The notes beneath the pieces were generated by a model, which saw only the letters and a list, made by a program, of their open reading frames with translations, did no database searches and had not been told where the DNA came from. Of a stretch of 64,000 bases of DNA, positions 18,613 through 26,389 are shown piece after piece. Origin of the DNA: Halosolutus amylolyticus. Lineage in GTDB: Archaea > Halobacteriota > Halobacteria > Halobacteriales > Natrialbaceae. Within the stretch, counting starts at the first letter, position 1. Each line of letters begins with the position of its first letter. The DNA is taken from contig NZ_JALIQP010000006.1 in assembly GCF_023566055.1 (NCBI RefSeq), forward strand, positions 169,176 through 233,175, written 5' to 3'. The translations under genes were made by a program, and so were the position numbers.

Positions 18613-20487
18613 ATGACCGACACCGAGTACGATTACGAGGCACTCGGACTCGTCGCCGGGCTGGAGATCCACCAGCAACTGGATACGGCGACGAAGCTGT
18701 TCTGTAACTGTCCGACCGAACTCCGCGAACCCGAGGAGTCGGTGCGAACCTTCTCGCGGTACCTCCATCCCACCCGGAGCGAACTGGGCGAACTCGACGC
18801 CGCCGCCGTCGAGGAGAGCCGGGTCGATCGGGAGTTCGAGTACCTCGCGTACGACACCACCTGTCTCGTCGAGGAGGACGACGAACCGCCACACCGACTG
18901 GACGACGAGGCTCTCGAGACGGCCCTCGAGATCGCCCAGTTGATGGACATGGCCCCGGTCGACCAGGCCCACGTCATGCGCAAGATCGTCGTCGACGGCT
19001 CGAACACGTCCGGCTTCCAGCGATCGACGCTGATCGCCACCGACGGCGCGATCGAGACGAGCGACGGAGCGGTCGGGATCGAGGATCTGATGCTCGAGGA
19101 GGAGAGCGCACAGCGTGTCGCGGAGACGGACGAGGGCGTTCGCTACAGCCTCGATCGACTCGGCATCCCGCTGGTCGAGATCGGAACGCGCCCGGACATC
19201 TCGACGCCCGAGCAGGCCCTCGAAGCGGCCGAACGGATCGGCATGCTGCTGCGCTCGACCGGGAAAGTCAAGCGCGGCCTCGGCACGATCCGCCAGGACG
19301 TCAACGTCTCGATCGCGGAGGGCGCACGGGTCGAGATCAAGGGCGTCCAGAGCCTCGACGACATCGACGACATCGTGCGCAACGAGGTCGGTCGACAGGC
19401 CGAACTCGTCGACGTCGCTGACGAACTGGCCGATCGCGAGGCCTCGGTTGGCGACCCACAGGACGTGTCGGCCGTCTTCGAAGACACCGAGAGCGGCGTG
19501 ATCAGCGGCGCGCTGAACTCGGGTGGCTCGGTGATGGCCGTCCCCCTCTACGCGTTCGACGGCCTGGTGGGCCGGGAGATCGCGCCCGATCGTCGCCTGG
19601 GCACCGAGTTCTCCGATCACGCGAAGCGCCACGGCGCGGGCGGGATCTTCCACACGGACGAACTGCCCGCCTACGGCGTCACGGAAGCGGAGGTCGAAGC
19701 GCTTCGGAAGGCCGTCGGTGCCGGCCCCGAGGACGCCGTCGCCATCGTCGCCGACGACACCAACACGGCCGAGACGGCGATCGAGGCCGTCGCCGATCGG
19801 GCCGGGACGGCGATCGAGGGCGTCCCCGAGGAGACCCGCGGCGCGAACGACGACGGGACGACCCGCTACCTGCGCCCGCTGCCCGGTGCGGCGCGGATGT
19901 ACCCCGAGACGGACGTGCCGCCGGTCGAACCCGACCCGAGCGACGTCCCGGAACCCGAGCTGCTGACCGAGAAGGTCGATCGCTACCAGGTGGTGTACGA
20001 TCTCGACGCGGGGCTGGCCGAACAGGTCGCCTACGGCGAGCACATGCCGCTGTTCGAGGACGTCGTGGCCGACGGTATCGATCCGACGCTGGCCGCGACG
20101 ACGCTCGAGTCGACGCTGACCGAACTGCGACGGGACGACGTTCCCGTCGAGACCCTCACCGAGGACCACCTCGCGGCGGTCCTCGGCATGGTCGAGGAGG
20201 GAGACCTCCCGAACGAGGGCGTGACGGACCTGCTCGCGGCGCTGGCCGAGGAGCCGGATCGGACCGCCGAGGAAGCGGCCGAGGAGGCCGGACTCGGCGG
20301 CGCCGACGAGGAACAGGTCCGCGACGCCGTCGTCGAGGTCGTCGAACGAAACGAGGCGCAGGTCGAAGAAGAGGGTATGCAGGCGTTCTCGGGGCTCATG
20401 GGCGAGTGCATGGGCGCGCTTCGCGGGAAGGCCGACGGCGACCTCGTGAGCCAGTTGCTGCGCGAGGAGATCCAGAAGCGAGCCTGA
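18613..20487 (+). CDS. gatE: Glu-tRNA(Gln) amidotransferase subunit E
   Basis: This 624-residue protein is the tRNA-binding kinase subunit of the archaeal GatDE enzyme, which converts Glu-tRNA-Gln to Gln-tRNA-Gln. The amidotransferase cradle opens LGLVAGLEIHQQLDTATKLFCNCP. Further signatures are VDQAHVMRKIVVDGSNTSGFQRS, GTIRQDVNVSI and EIKGVQSLDDID. The central insert typical of GatE (AspRS-like GAD domain, about residues 280-400) is present, and the YqeY-like tail ends MGECMGALRGKADGDLVSQLLREEIQKR. A TTTTTTACC box about 31 nt upstream supports this start. gatD is not in the window. Confidence 0.96.
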   Translation: MTDTEYDYEALGLVAGLEIHQQLDTATKLFCNCPTELREPEESVRTFSRYLHPTRSELGELDAAAVEESRVDREFEYLAYDTTCLVEEDDEPPHRLDDEALETALEIAQLMDMAPVDQAHVMRKIVVDGSNTSGFQRSTLIATDGAIETSDGAVGIEDLMLEEESAQRVAETDEGVRYSLDRLGIPLVEIGTRPDISTPEQALEAAERIGMLLRSTGKVKRGLGTIRQDVNVSIAEGARVEIKGVQSLDDIDDIVRNEVGRQAELVDVADELADREASVGDPQDVSAVFEDTESGVISGALNSGGSVMAVPLYAFDGLVGREIAPDRRLGTEFSDHAKRHGAGGIFHTDELPAYGVTEAEVEALRKAVGAGPEDAVAIVADDTNTAETAIEAVADRAGTAIEGVPEETRGANDDGTTRYLRPLPGAARMYPETDVPPVEPDPSDVPEPELLTEKVDRYQVVYDLDAGLAEQVAYGEHMPLFEDVVADGIDPTLAATTLESTLTELRRDDVPVETLTEDHLAAVLGMVEEGDLPNEGVTDLLAALAEEPDRTAEEAAEEAGLGGADEEQVRDAVVEVVERNEAQVEEEGMQAFSGLMGECMGALRGKADGDLVSQLLREEIQKRA

Positions 20488-20519
20488 CGGCGAGACGGTC
20501 GTCCCGCCGTCAGCACCCC

Positions 20520-20699
20520 GTCAACACGCCTTGCCGCACTCCACCTGTCAACCCGCCCTGCCGCACTCCACACGTCAACACGCCCCGCCGCACTCCACAC
20601 GTCAACACGCCCCGCCGCACTCCACACGTCAACACGCCCCGCCGCACTCCACACGTCAACACGCCCCGCCGCACTCCACACGTCAACACGCCCCGCCGC
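20520..20699 (+). repeat. 27-bp tandem repeat (minisatellite), about 6.7 copies
   Basis: Six full units of 27 bp start at 20520, 20547, 20574, 20601, 20628 and 20655, and a partial seventh at 20682-20699. Each reads GTCAACACGCC, then CCGCCGCACTCCACAC. The first two units carry a few substitutions, while units 3-6 are identical. The array fills the space between the gatE stop and the stop of the convergent Lrp gene and ends exactly at the latter. Being a multiple of three it leaves all frames open, which explains the repetitive ORFs seen across it. There are no unique spacers, so it is not CRISPR. Confidence 0.95.
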
Positions 20700-21182
20700 T
20701 CACTCGTCGACCAGTTCCTCGAGCAACGTCTCGAGGCTGTAACTCTGGAGCGCGTCCCGTTCTTCGACCGCGGAGATGACAAACGTCGAGTCCGTCCGAT
20801 CGACCCCTTCGAGTTCCTCGAACTCGGCGATGAGTCGTTCGACCATGTCGCTCCCGCTCAACCGGGCGATCACGATGAAGTCCGTCTCGCCCATCGTGAA
20901 GTAGACGTTCGTCACCCCCTCGACGGACCGGAGCCGATCGGCGAAGCGCTCGTACGATCCCTGGTAGTCCGCGTGTACCTCGACGATGACGGTCACGCCG
21001 AGGCCGAGTTCCTCAAGGTCGACGTCGTACCGATCGTTCTCGATCACGCCTCCCTCGCGGAGGTTGTTCAGTCGGTAGTGAATCGTCGAGATCGGGATAC
21101 CGGTCGCCTCGTGGAGGCGTTCGGGACTCCCCGTCTCGAGTTCGGCGATCGCTTTCAGGAGGCGCACGTCGCGGTCGTCCAT
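20700..21182 (-). CDS. Lrp/AsnC family transcriptional regulator
   Basis: This 160-residue regulator has an N-terminal winged HTH (MDDRDVRLLKAIAELETGSPERLHEATGIPISTIHYRLNNLREGGVIEN) followed by the RAM/AsnC ligand-binding domain (about residues 70-150). The latter contains VTIVVEVHADYQ-like and VYFTMGETDFIVIARLSG segments. It would bind DNA as dimers or octamers and respond to an amino acid or similar effector. It is divergent from a DMT exporter with a perfect 18-bp palindrome in the spacer, a common arrangement for a local regulator and its target. Confidence 0.92.
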   Translation of the reverse strand: MDDRDVRLLKAIAELETGSPERLHEATGIPISTIHYRLNNLREGGVIENDRYDVDLEELGLGVTVIVEVHADYQGSYERFADRLRSVEGVTNVYFTMGETDFIVIARLSGSDMVERLIAEFEELEGVDRTDSTFVISAVEERDALQSYSLETLLEELVDE

Positions 21183-21239
21183 GGTCCGGGTTCGAATCGG
21201 ACCGATGGCGCTATGTGTGCTTCGGAAGTCGATCCCACA

Positions 21240-21257
21240 GTTGTAGATATCTACAAC
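21240..21257. promoter_or_regulatory. Perfect 18-bp palindrome, likely Lrp operator
   Basis: GTTGTAGATATCTACAAC is self-complementary over all 18 bases. It lies 58 bp upstream of the lrp start and 117 bp upstream of the exporter start. A degenerate copy, TTGTAGAAGGATCTAAAT, occurs at 21332-21349 and overlaps the TATA-like TCTAAATA of the exporter. Two related dyads in the divergent spacer of an Lrp gene fit binding by that regulator, which is inferred. Confidence 0.65.
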
Positions 21258-21373
21258 GAATGCGACGCTTGTGGCGGATCGTTTGAATACAGTTCATATG
21301 TATGGTTCTGCATCCGACGCTCGTCGATCTATTGTAGAAGGATCTAAATACAGCCGTAGATTCCGAACCGGTC

Positions 21374-22501
21374 ATGAGATCAGATGGGTCTATTGGCGGA
21401 AGATACCAGAATGCAGTGCTCTTTTCGATTCTGGCGCTGTGCTGGGGAACGTCGTTCGTCGCGATCGAGATCGGGCTGGAGTACGTGCCGCCGCTGTTGT
21501 TCGCTGGCTTTCGGTACGCGATCGCCGGCGTGCTCGTCTTCGGGTACGCGGCCGTCGTGGCCGATCGGGCGTGGCCGAGCGGACGGACCGAGTGGCTCGC
21601 CGTCGTCGTCGCCGGGACGTTCGTCATCGCACTCTATCACGGGCTGTTGTACGTCGGCGAACTGTACGTCGCAGGAGCGGTCGCCGCAACGATTGTCAGT
21701 ACGGCCCCGATCCTCACGGCGGCGTTCGCCGGCGTCGCGCTTCCCGCCGAACGGCTCACGCCCGTCGGGATCGTCGGGTTCGTGCTCGGACTGCTCGGCG
21801 TCGCCGCCGTCGCGCAACCCTGGTCGGTGCCGCTGGGAAGCGGTGCCGTCGTCGGCGCGACCCTCGTGTTCGCCGCCGCAGCCGCGTTCGCACTGGGGAC
21901 GGTGCTCGTCCGCCCGATCGAGTCCGGGTTGCCGATCGAGACGCTCCAGGCGTGGGCGATGCTCGTCGGCGGCGGGCTGTTGCTGGTCTGGGCACCGCTT
22001 CGCGGCGAACGGCTCGCCGGGATCGAGGTGACGACGACGGCACTGCTTTCCTTCGGCTATCTCACGCTCGTCTCCAGCGTGTTCGCGTTCTTCCTCTACT
22101 TCGAGTTGCTCGATCGAACCGGCGCGACGCAGGTCTCGCTCGTCGGGTACGCCGAACCCGTCGTCGCGATGGGCGTCAGCTGGGTCGTCCTCGATTTCGT
22201 CGCGGACGCGCTGACGATGGTCGGACTGGGAACGATCCTCGCCGGGTTCGTGATCGTCAAGCGGAACGCGCTCCGGCGACTGGTTCGATCGCGGTTCGAG
22301 ACAGATACCACACCGGGTCGGACGCCGAACGCGCCCCGTCGGCAGGAGGCGAGAACCGACGGCGGGACCGGGCGAGACGACGCCGAACCGAAGGCCGAGA
22401 CGGAGCCGGACCTGCGGGACAACGCGAGCGCGGAACCGCAGCCTCCCGAGACGGATCCGGACCTGCGGGCCGACGCGAGCGCAGAGTCGTCGACCGAGTG
22501 A
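21374..22501 (+). CDS. DMT-superfamily (EamA) transporter
   Basis: This 375-residue membrane protein has ten predicted helices in two EamA repeats (about residues 12-140 and 150-285). Typical segments are LCWGTSFVAIEIGLEYVPPLLFAGFRYAIAG and LVSSVFAFFLYFELLDRTGATQVSLVGYAEPVVA. These proteins usually export amino acids, nucleosides or other small metabolites. Residues about 295-375 form a hydrophilic cytoplasmic tail with near-repeats (ETEPDLRDNASAE and ETDPDLRADASAE) that is unusual for the family. The start fits a TATA-like box 28 nt upstream. The divergent Lrp gene probably controls it. Confidence 0.9.
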   Translation: MRSDGSIGGRYQNAVLFSILALCWGTSFVAIEIGLEYVPPLLFAGFRYAIAGVLVFGYAAVVADRAWPSGRTEWLAVVVAGTFVIALYHGLLYVGELYVAGAVAATIVSTAPILTAAFAGVALPAERLTPVGIVGFVLGLLGVAAVAQPWSVPLGSGAVVGATLVFAAAAAFALGTVLVRPIESGLPIETLQAWAMLVGGGLLLVWAPLRGERLAGIEVTTTALLSFGYLTLVSSVFAFFLYFELLDRTGATQVSLVGYAEPVVAMGVSWVVLDFVADALTMVGLGTILAGFVIVKRNALRRLVRSRFETDTTPGRTPNAPRRQEARTDGGTGRDDAEPKAETEPDLRDNASAEPQPPETDPDLRADASAESSTE

Positions 22502-22699
22502 CCACGTCTCCGCGTCGCGGCTCCCGATCGATTCGGAGGGAACGCCGCCCGTGTCTGGAGTAGAATCGGACGGCGCTCCGTCCCCAGAGGGAAGGAATCC
22601 TGTGACTCCGTCGTCGATGGAGTTCGAACCCGATGCTACCGTGTGGGAGGAATTGCCACTAACATTTATATGAGCCAACGTGGCCCGCTTACACAACCG

Positions 22700-23356
22700 A
22701 TGACAGCACCGACATCCACGACCGAGACGGAGGTCACGGCCGTGTGCCACGTGCGCGCACCGTTGCTCCTGGAACCGGTCGATAGACAGGTCGAGACGCT
22801 CCAGGCCTGCGAATCCGAAGGGACGGTCGACGACCTGCTGCTCCGGAGCTGGCCCAAGGAAGTCTCCCTGTCGGAATCGACCCCCCATCAGGAGGTCCTC
22901 GAAACGTACGATCGCCTCACCGGGTGGGCCGAACGGCAAGGCGTGAGCGTCGAACCGCCGTTCAGAGAGCGGACGACCACCTCGCAGGTGACCGGCGAGA
23001 CGAAGGAGTTGCTCGTGACGCCCCTGCTGTGTCTCGAGGTGTACGCCGACGACGAACTGGTGGGGGTGTTCCCCCACTCGGCGGCCGACGAGACGTACAC
23101 GACGGACGAGGCGATCGCGTCGCTCCGGACCGGAGACCTGCCGACGCCGATCGAGGGAGACGCACACGTCGAGGGAACGACGTCGGGTGGCTGTCCGGCC
23201 TGTGACGGCTCAGTGGTCGACGGACAGGGACTGTACGCGTGTCCGGACTGTGGCTGGGTCGGAACCGTCTCGGAGACCGGTCAGTACGTGTCCCACTCGA
23301 AGCCGGATGAATCGTCGGCCCGCCGGATCGCGACACCCGAAGCGCCGACCCAGTAG
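22700..23356 (+). CDS. Conserved haloarchaeal protein with C-terminal zinc ribbon
   Basis: This 218-residue protein has an N-terminal alpha/beta domain (VTAVCHVRAPLLLEPVDRQVETLQAC) and a central region with TKELLVTPLLCLEVYADDELVGVFPHS. The end is a zinc ribbon, CPACDGSVV then CPDCGWVG, with CxxC pairs spaced 16 residues. I start at MTAPTSTTETE because an ATTTATAT TATA box lies about 32 nt upstream. The layout suggests a regulatory or nucleic-acid-associated role, but nothing specific can be assigned. Confidence 0.78.
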   Translation: MTAPTSTTETEVTAVCHVRAPLLLEPVDRQVETLQACESEGTVDDLLLRSWPKEVSLSESTPHQEVLETYDRLTGWAERQGVSVEPPFRERTTTSQVTGETKELLVTPLLCLEVYADDELVGVFPHSAADETYTTDEAIASLRTGDLPTPIEGDAHVEGTTSGGCPACDGSVVDGQGLYACPDCGWVGTVSETGQYVSHSKPDESSARRIATPEAPTQ

Positions 23357-23372
23357 TTGATTCAGGCGGGCA

Positions 23373-23462
23373 GTCGGTTCGGGACAGTTAGTCGGTTCGG
23401 GACTGGCAGTCGATTCAGAACAAGTACTCGGTTCGGAACAGGTAATTGGGTCAGGAGAGAAC
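23373..23462 (+). repeat. Degenerate 18-bp tandem repeat, five copies
   Basis: Five units begin at 23373, 23391, 23409, 23427 and 23445, each a variant of GTCGGTTCGGGACnnnnn. Spacing is exactly 18 bp throughout, with increasing divergence to the right, and a more degenerate unit may run into the adjoining stop codon region. The array fills the gap between the zinc-ribbon gene and the convergent lipoprotein gene. It resembles the 27-bp array at 20520 in position and in being a multiple of nine. Confidence 0.8.
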
Positions 23463-23473
23463 CGGTCGATTCC

Positions 23474-24517
23474 TCACTCGTCGACGATCTCACCGGCGTA
23501 GTCGGCAGTGACCGTCACGCTGGTCCCGTCCCGATCGACCGAGGTGGTGTCGGCGTCCGTTCCGAGTTCCGACTCGAGGCCCGTCTCGTCGACGCGATCG
23601 TCGCTGCTGTAGACGACGGTGGACGTGGCCCGGGCGGCGACGTCGTCCTCGGTGATCGACAGTCGTTGCTGGACGCCGGCGGCACCGGCGAAGGCCGTGA
23701 AGTCGAAGGTGGGTCCATCGCTTCCGTCTTCAGACGTCTCGTTCGAGAGCGTATCCTCGTCGAACTCGTCGTCCGTCGTGTACAGACAGACGGCGATGCC
23801 GTCGTTCTCGCCGGCACGGACGAGTGATTCGAACTCGTCGTCAGTTTCGTGTTTCGGCTCCCGGTCGCCGGCCGCCGTCGCGACGGTCCGTTCGACCGAC
23901 GTGATCGGGTCGAAGTCGGGATCGTTCGCGTTCGGATAGCTGAAGGCGAACACCTTGTCGCTGACGCCGACGACTTCGCCGCTGTCGGGATCGGTGTACA
24001 CGGCGTACGTCTCCGCCTCGGTTTCGACGTCGTAGCCGGCGTCCTCGAGATCGGACGTGAAGCCGTCGAACGCGTAGGTGCCTTTGAGTGCGTACGTGCC
24101 GTCGACGAAGACGAACGCCCCGTTCCCGTCGTCGGTCCGGTCGTTCTCCCGGTAGGGTTCGAAACTCGCCGACTCGGCCAGTTGGCTCAACCCGAACAGA
24201 TAGTAGTTGAACGTGAACGCCACCGGGTTGGCGAGCAACGGATCGGTCGGTTCCGCGCCGTCTTCGGGCCCCTCGTCGTCGCGAAGCGCAGCGATCGTCG
24301 CCTGGTCGATCGCCCCGTAGAAGTACTGCTGATCGTCCGTTTCGGGGAGGATCGGCGCGTACGACGGTAGTTCGCCGGTCGGTTGGTCGTCGCCGGAAGA
24401 CTCGTCGTCAGGATTGGTCCCGGTATCGTCGCTCGACTCCGAACAACCGGCGAGGAGTGCCGTTCCGGCCCCAGCGCCAAGGAGGTGCAGGGCTTTCCGT
24501 CGGTGAACCTCTGACAT
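23474..24517 (-). CDS. Haloarchaeal lipoprotein of unknown function
   Basis: This 347-residue exported protein has a Tat-like signal with lipobox, HRRKALHLLGAGAGTALLAGC (Cys25), followed by an acidic linker of about 25 residues. The mature part is acidic, with the segments YFYGAIDQATIAAL and ALKGTYAFDGFTSDLEDAGYD, in the style of haloarchaeal surface proteins that lack enzymatic motifs. It would be anchored on the outside of the membrane. It faces the zinc-ribbon gene with the 18-bp repeat between. I do not recognise a named family. Confidence 0.75.
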   Translation of the reverse strand: MSEVHRRKALHLLGAGAGTALLAGCSESSDDTGTNPDDESSGDDQPTGELPSYAPILPETDDQQYFYGAIDQATIAALRDDEGPEDGAEPTDPLLANPVAFTFNYYLFGLSQLAESASFEPYRENDRTDDGNGAFVFVDGTYALKGTYAFDGFTSDLEDAGYDVETEAETYAVYTDPDSGEVVGVSDKVFAFSYPNANDPDFDPITSVERTVATAAGDREPKHETDDEFESLVRAGENDGIAVCLYTTDDEFDEDTLSNETSEDGSDGPTFDFTAFAGAAGVQQRLSITEDDVAARATSTVVYSSDDRVDETGLESELGTDADTTSVDRDGTSVTVTADYAGEIVDE

Positions 24518-24627
24518 CCCGTATCAGTGGTGACCGGTGGTACATTACTGTGGTGGCTATCGCGACGCGGGCAGGGCGTCACCTGACAGTGGACGAGAAA
24601 GTACGAGTCGGTGGAAGTGTGAGTCGG

Positions 24628-25389
24628 TTACCGATCGGCCGGGCGTTCGGTCGCACGTCGCAGGAGTCCGAGCAACGTGTTGGCTTCCCGTTCGGTCAGG
24701 TCGGCACGACCGTAGACGCGCCGGAGCATGCGCATCGTCTTCTCGCGTTTCTCCTCGGGATGGTTGATTTCGGCGAGTAGATCCGCCCACTGGTCGTAGA
24801 GGCGATCGACGGTCGGTTCGGGAGCGCGAACGCGTTCGACGTCCGGCAACTGGGTGTCGTCCAGGGCGATCGATCGGAGTTCGTACAGCGTCACCGTCGC
24901 GGCCTGCCCGAGATTGAGGACGGGATACTCGGGGTTGGCCGGGATCGAACAGAGTTCGTCGATCCGGGCGAGTTCCTCGTTGGTGAGTCCAACCCGTTCG
25001 CGCCCGAAGACGATCGCGGTCGGTCCCTCGACCCGCGGCAGTCGCTCCGCGAGATCGGCGGGCGTCGAGTAGGGGAAGCGAACGTGACGCCGATCGTCCT
25101 CGTTCGTCACGGCGGTACAGCCGATCGTGTGATACGACTCGACGAGGCGATCGAAACTGATCTCGGTGGCGTTCGGGAGGACGTCCTCGCGGGCGTGCCC
25201 GGCGAAGCCGTAGGCATCGCCGTCGGGATCGAGTTCCGGCGGGTCGACGAGGAGCAGGTCTTCGAAGCCGAAGTTCTTCATCGCCCGGGCGATCGTACCC
25301 ACGTTGCCGGGCGTTTCCGCGTCTACCACGGCGACTGCCGGCGGCGTACGCTCGATCGTCGACGTGTGGGGTGACTGGCCGTCAGTCAT
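24628..25389 (-). CDS. trmJ: SPOUT tRNA 2'-O-methyltransferase, TrmJ type
   Basis: This 253-residue SpoU/TrmH-family enzyme methylates the 2'-OH of nucleotide 32 of tRNAs in TrmJ proteins. The knotted SAM domain shows VAVVDAETPGNVGTIARAMKNFGFEDLLLVDPP (residues about 17-49), TAIVFGRERVGLTNEEL and the C-terminal loop IPANPEYPVLNLGQAATVTLYEL. The last 70 residues are a helical C-terminal domain ending in LLGLLRR. It is monocistronic, and its upstream side is the origin region. Confidence 0.9.
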   Translation of the reverse strand: MTDGQSPHTSTIERTPPAVAVVDAETPGNVGTIARAMKNFGFEDLLLVDPPELDPDGDAYGFAGHAREDVLPNATEISFDRLVESYHTIGCTAVTNEDDRRHVRFPYSTPADLAERLPRVEGPTAIVFGRERVGLTNEELARIDELCSIPANPEYPVLNLGQAATVTLYELRSIALDDTQLPDVERVRAPEPTVDRLYDQWADLLAEINHPEEKREKTMRMLRRVYGRADLTEREANTLLGLLRRATERPADR

Positions 25390-25579
25390 GGTTCGGCAGT
25401 CGGGACGTCGATCGATCTGGGTGGCTGGTGACTGTACGGAGTCCCGTCGAACCGCTCATACCGGTGCTACCGACCGTGGAGTCAAAAGTGACGCGTTCGA
25501 CGAGTTCCGTCGTTCCGGTTCGACACTGGGAGAGTCTGGAGACGGAGACCAGAGGAGGAGACGATTCGAGAGAACACGT

Positions 25580-25683
25580 CTACATGAACTACCTACATGA
25601 ACTAGTTTCTAGTAGTCTAGTAGAGAGTTGAAACTAGAACTATTGACTAGAACTGGTGACTAGAACTAGTGACTAGAGCTAGT
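25580..25683 (+). repeat. AT-rich 13-bp-periodic array with nine CTAG sites (candidate unwinding element)
   Basis: A block of 104 bp (8 x 13) is made of 13-mers. Two copies of CTACATGAACTAC/G are at 25580 and 25593, two degenerate units follow, then four copies of GACTAGAACTAGT-like sequence start at 25632, 25645, 25658 and 25671. Nine CTAG tetranucleotides occur between 25602 and 25682, whereas elsewhere in the window CTAG appears only as scattered single sites. The block is far more AT-rich than its surroundings. It lies 165 bp to the left of the first ORB-like element, so a DNA-unwinding role is plausible. Confidence 0.85.
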
Positions 25684-25847
25684 ACGTAGGACTGATGCAC
25701 TCTCGAAGAGGATCTGAAGAGTAGCTGGTTCGTGGCGCGGGGTACTCGTGATGAACGGATCGGAATCGAGTACCGGTCGAACCGAAAACCCGTCAGACGT
25801 CCGTCTGACCCGCTTGTACGACAGCAACCGCTGGGATGACACGGGGA

Positions 25848-26188
25848 CACACCCCCGTCGCGTTTGTAAGGCCACATTCGTGTGGGGGGTCTGTACGGCT
25901 ACACACCTCCGTCGCGGATGAAAGATCGGTTCGACAGTCGAGAATTGCGGCCGAAATCGACGGTTCGATCGATCGGCCACCCACCCGTTCGGCGTTACAT
26001 CCGCGAAGGGGGTGTGCGTGGGGTGGCCAGAAACCGGAGTGCCCGGATCGGAGTCTCGACACGGGTTTTTCGCCAGGTCGACGTGGATTTCACTCCACTC
26101 GTCGCAGACGTCGACTCACTCGTAACACGGTGGAACGATCGTCGAATCTGATCGATACGCCAACAGTTACATCCGCGAGGGGGGTGTC
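25848..26188. other. oriC: Probable replication origin: five ORB-like 22-mers beside orc1/cdc6
   Basis: Five elements share the pattern TTACATCCGCGA, one or two variable bases, a run of five or six G, then TGTG. They are at 25848-25869 (minus), 25872-25893 (plus, divergent), 25902-25923 (minus), 25995-26016 (plus) and 26167-26188 (plus). A half-match without the G run is at 26325-26336. A G-string ending in GTGT is typical of haloarchaeal origin recognition boxes, and the downstream gene is an Orc1/Cdc6 initiator. The body of the element differs from the TTTCCA-GGAAA type, so this may be a second class of origin. The AT-rich 13-mer array lies to the left and an AT-rich stretch to the right. 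Confidence 0.82.
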
Positions 26189-26389
26189 GGTGACCGTTCG
26201 AGACGATCGAAACGCGGGCCGATCGGTGGGGCAAGACGGACCGCCTTAGAAACGCGAGGGCGGCGACCGACCGAAATACTGGTTCTATGCTCCCAAGACC
26301 ACTTTACAGCACTTCTACCGGTGGATTTACACCCGCGATCGATCTCCATACATTTATTTCAGTTCAGTTGGAAGGGTCCGGGTACTGCA

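Noticed and set aside
17956..20169. 737-codon frame opposite halocyanin and gatE
   Set aside because: Antisense shadow running across a spacer; no domain.
20520..20699. CRISPR array
   Set aside because: Units are contiguous with no spacers and no cas genes nearby.
20531..20779. Repeat-coded peptides (RQHAPPHST units) over the 27-bp array
   Set aside because: All frames are open because the unit is a multiple of three without stops; no promoter or codon bias.
25666..26249. Short ORFs across the origin region
   Set aside because: They cross the ORB-like elements on both strands, with mixed codon use and no domain.
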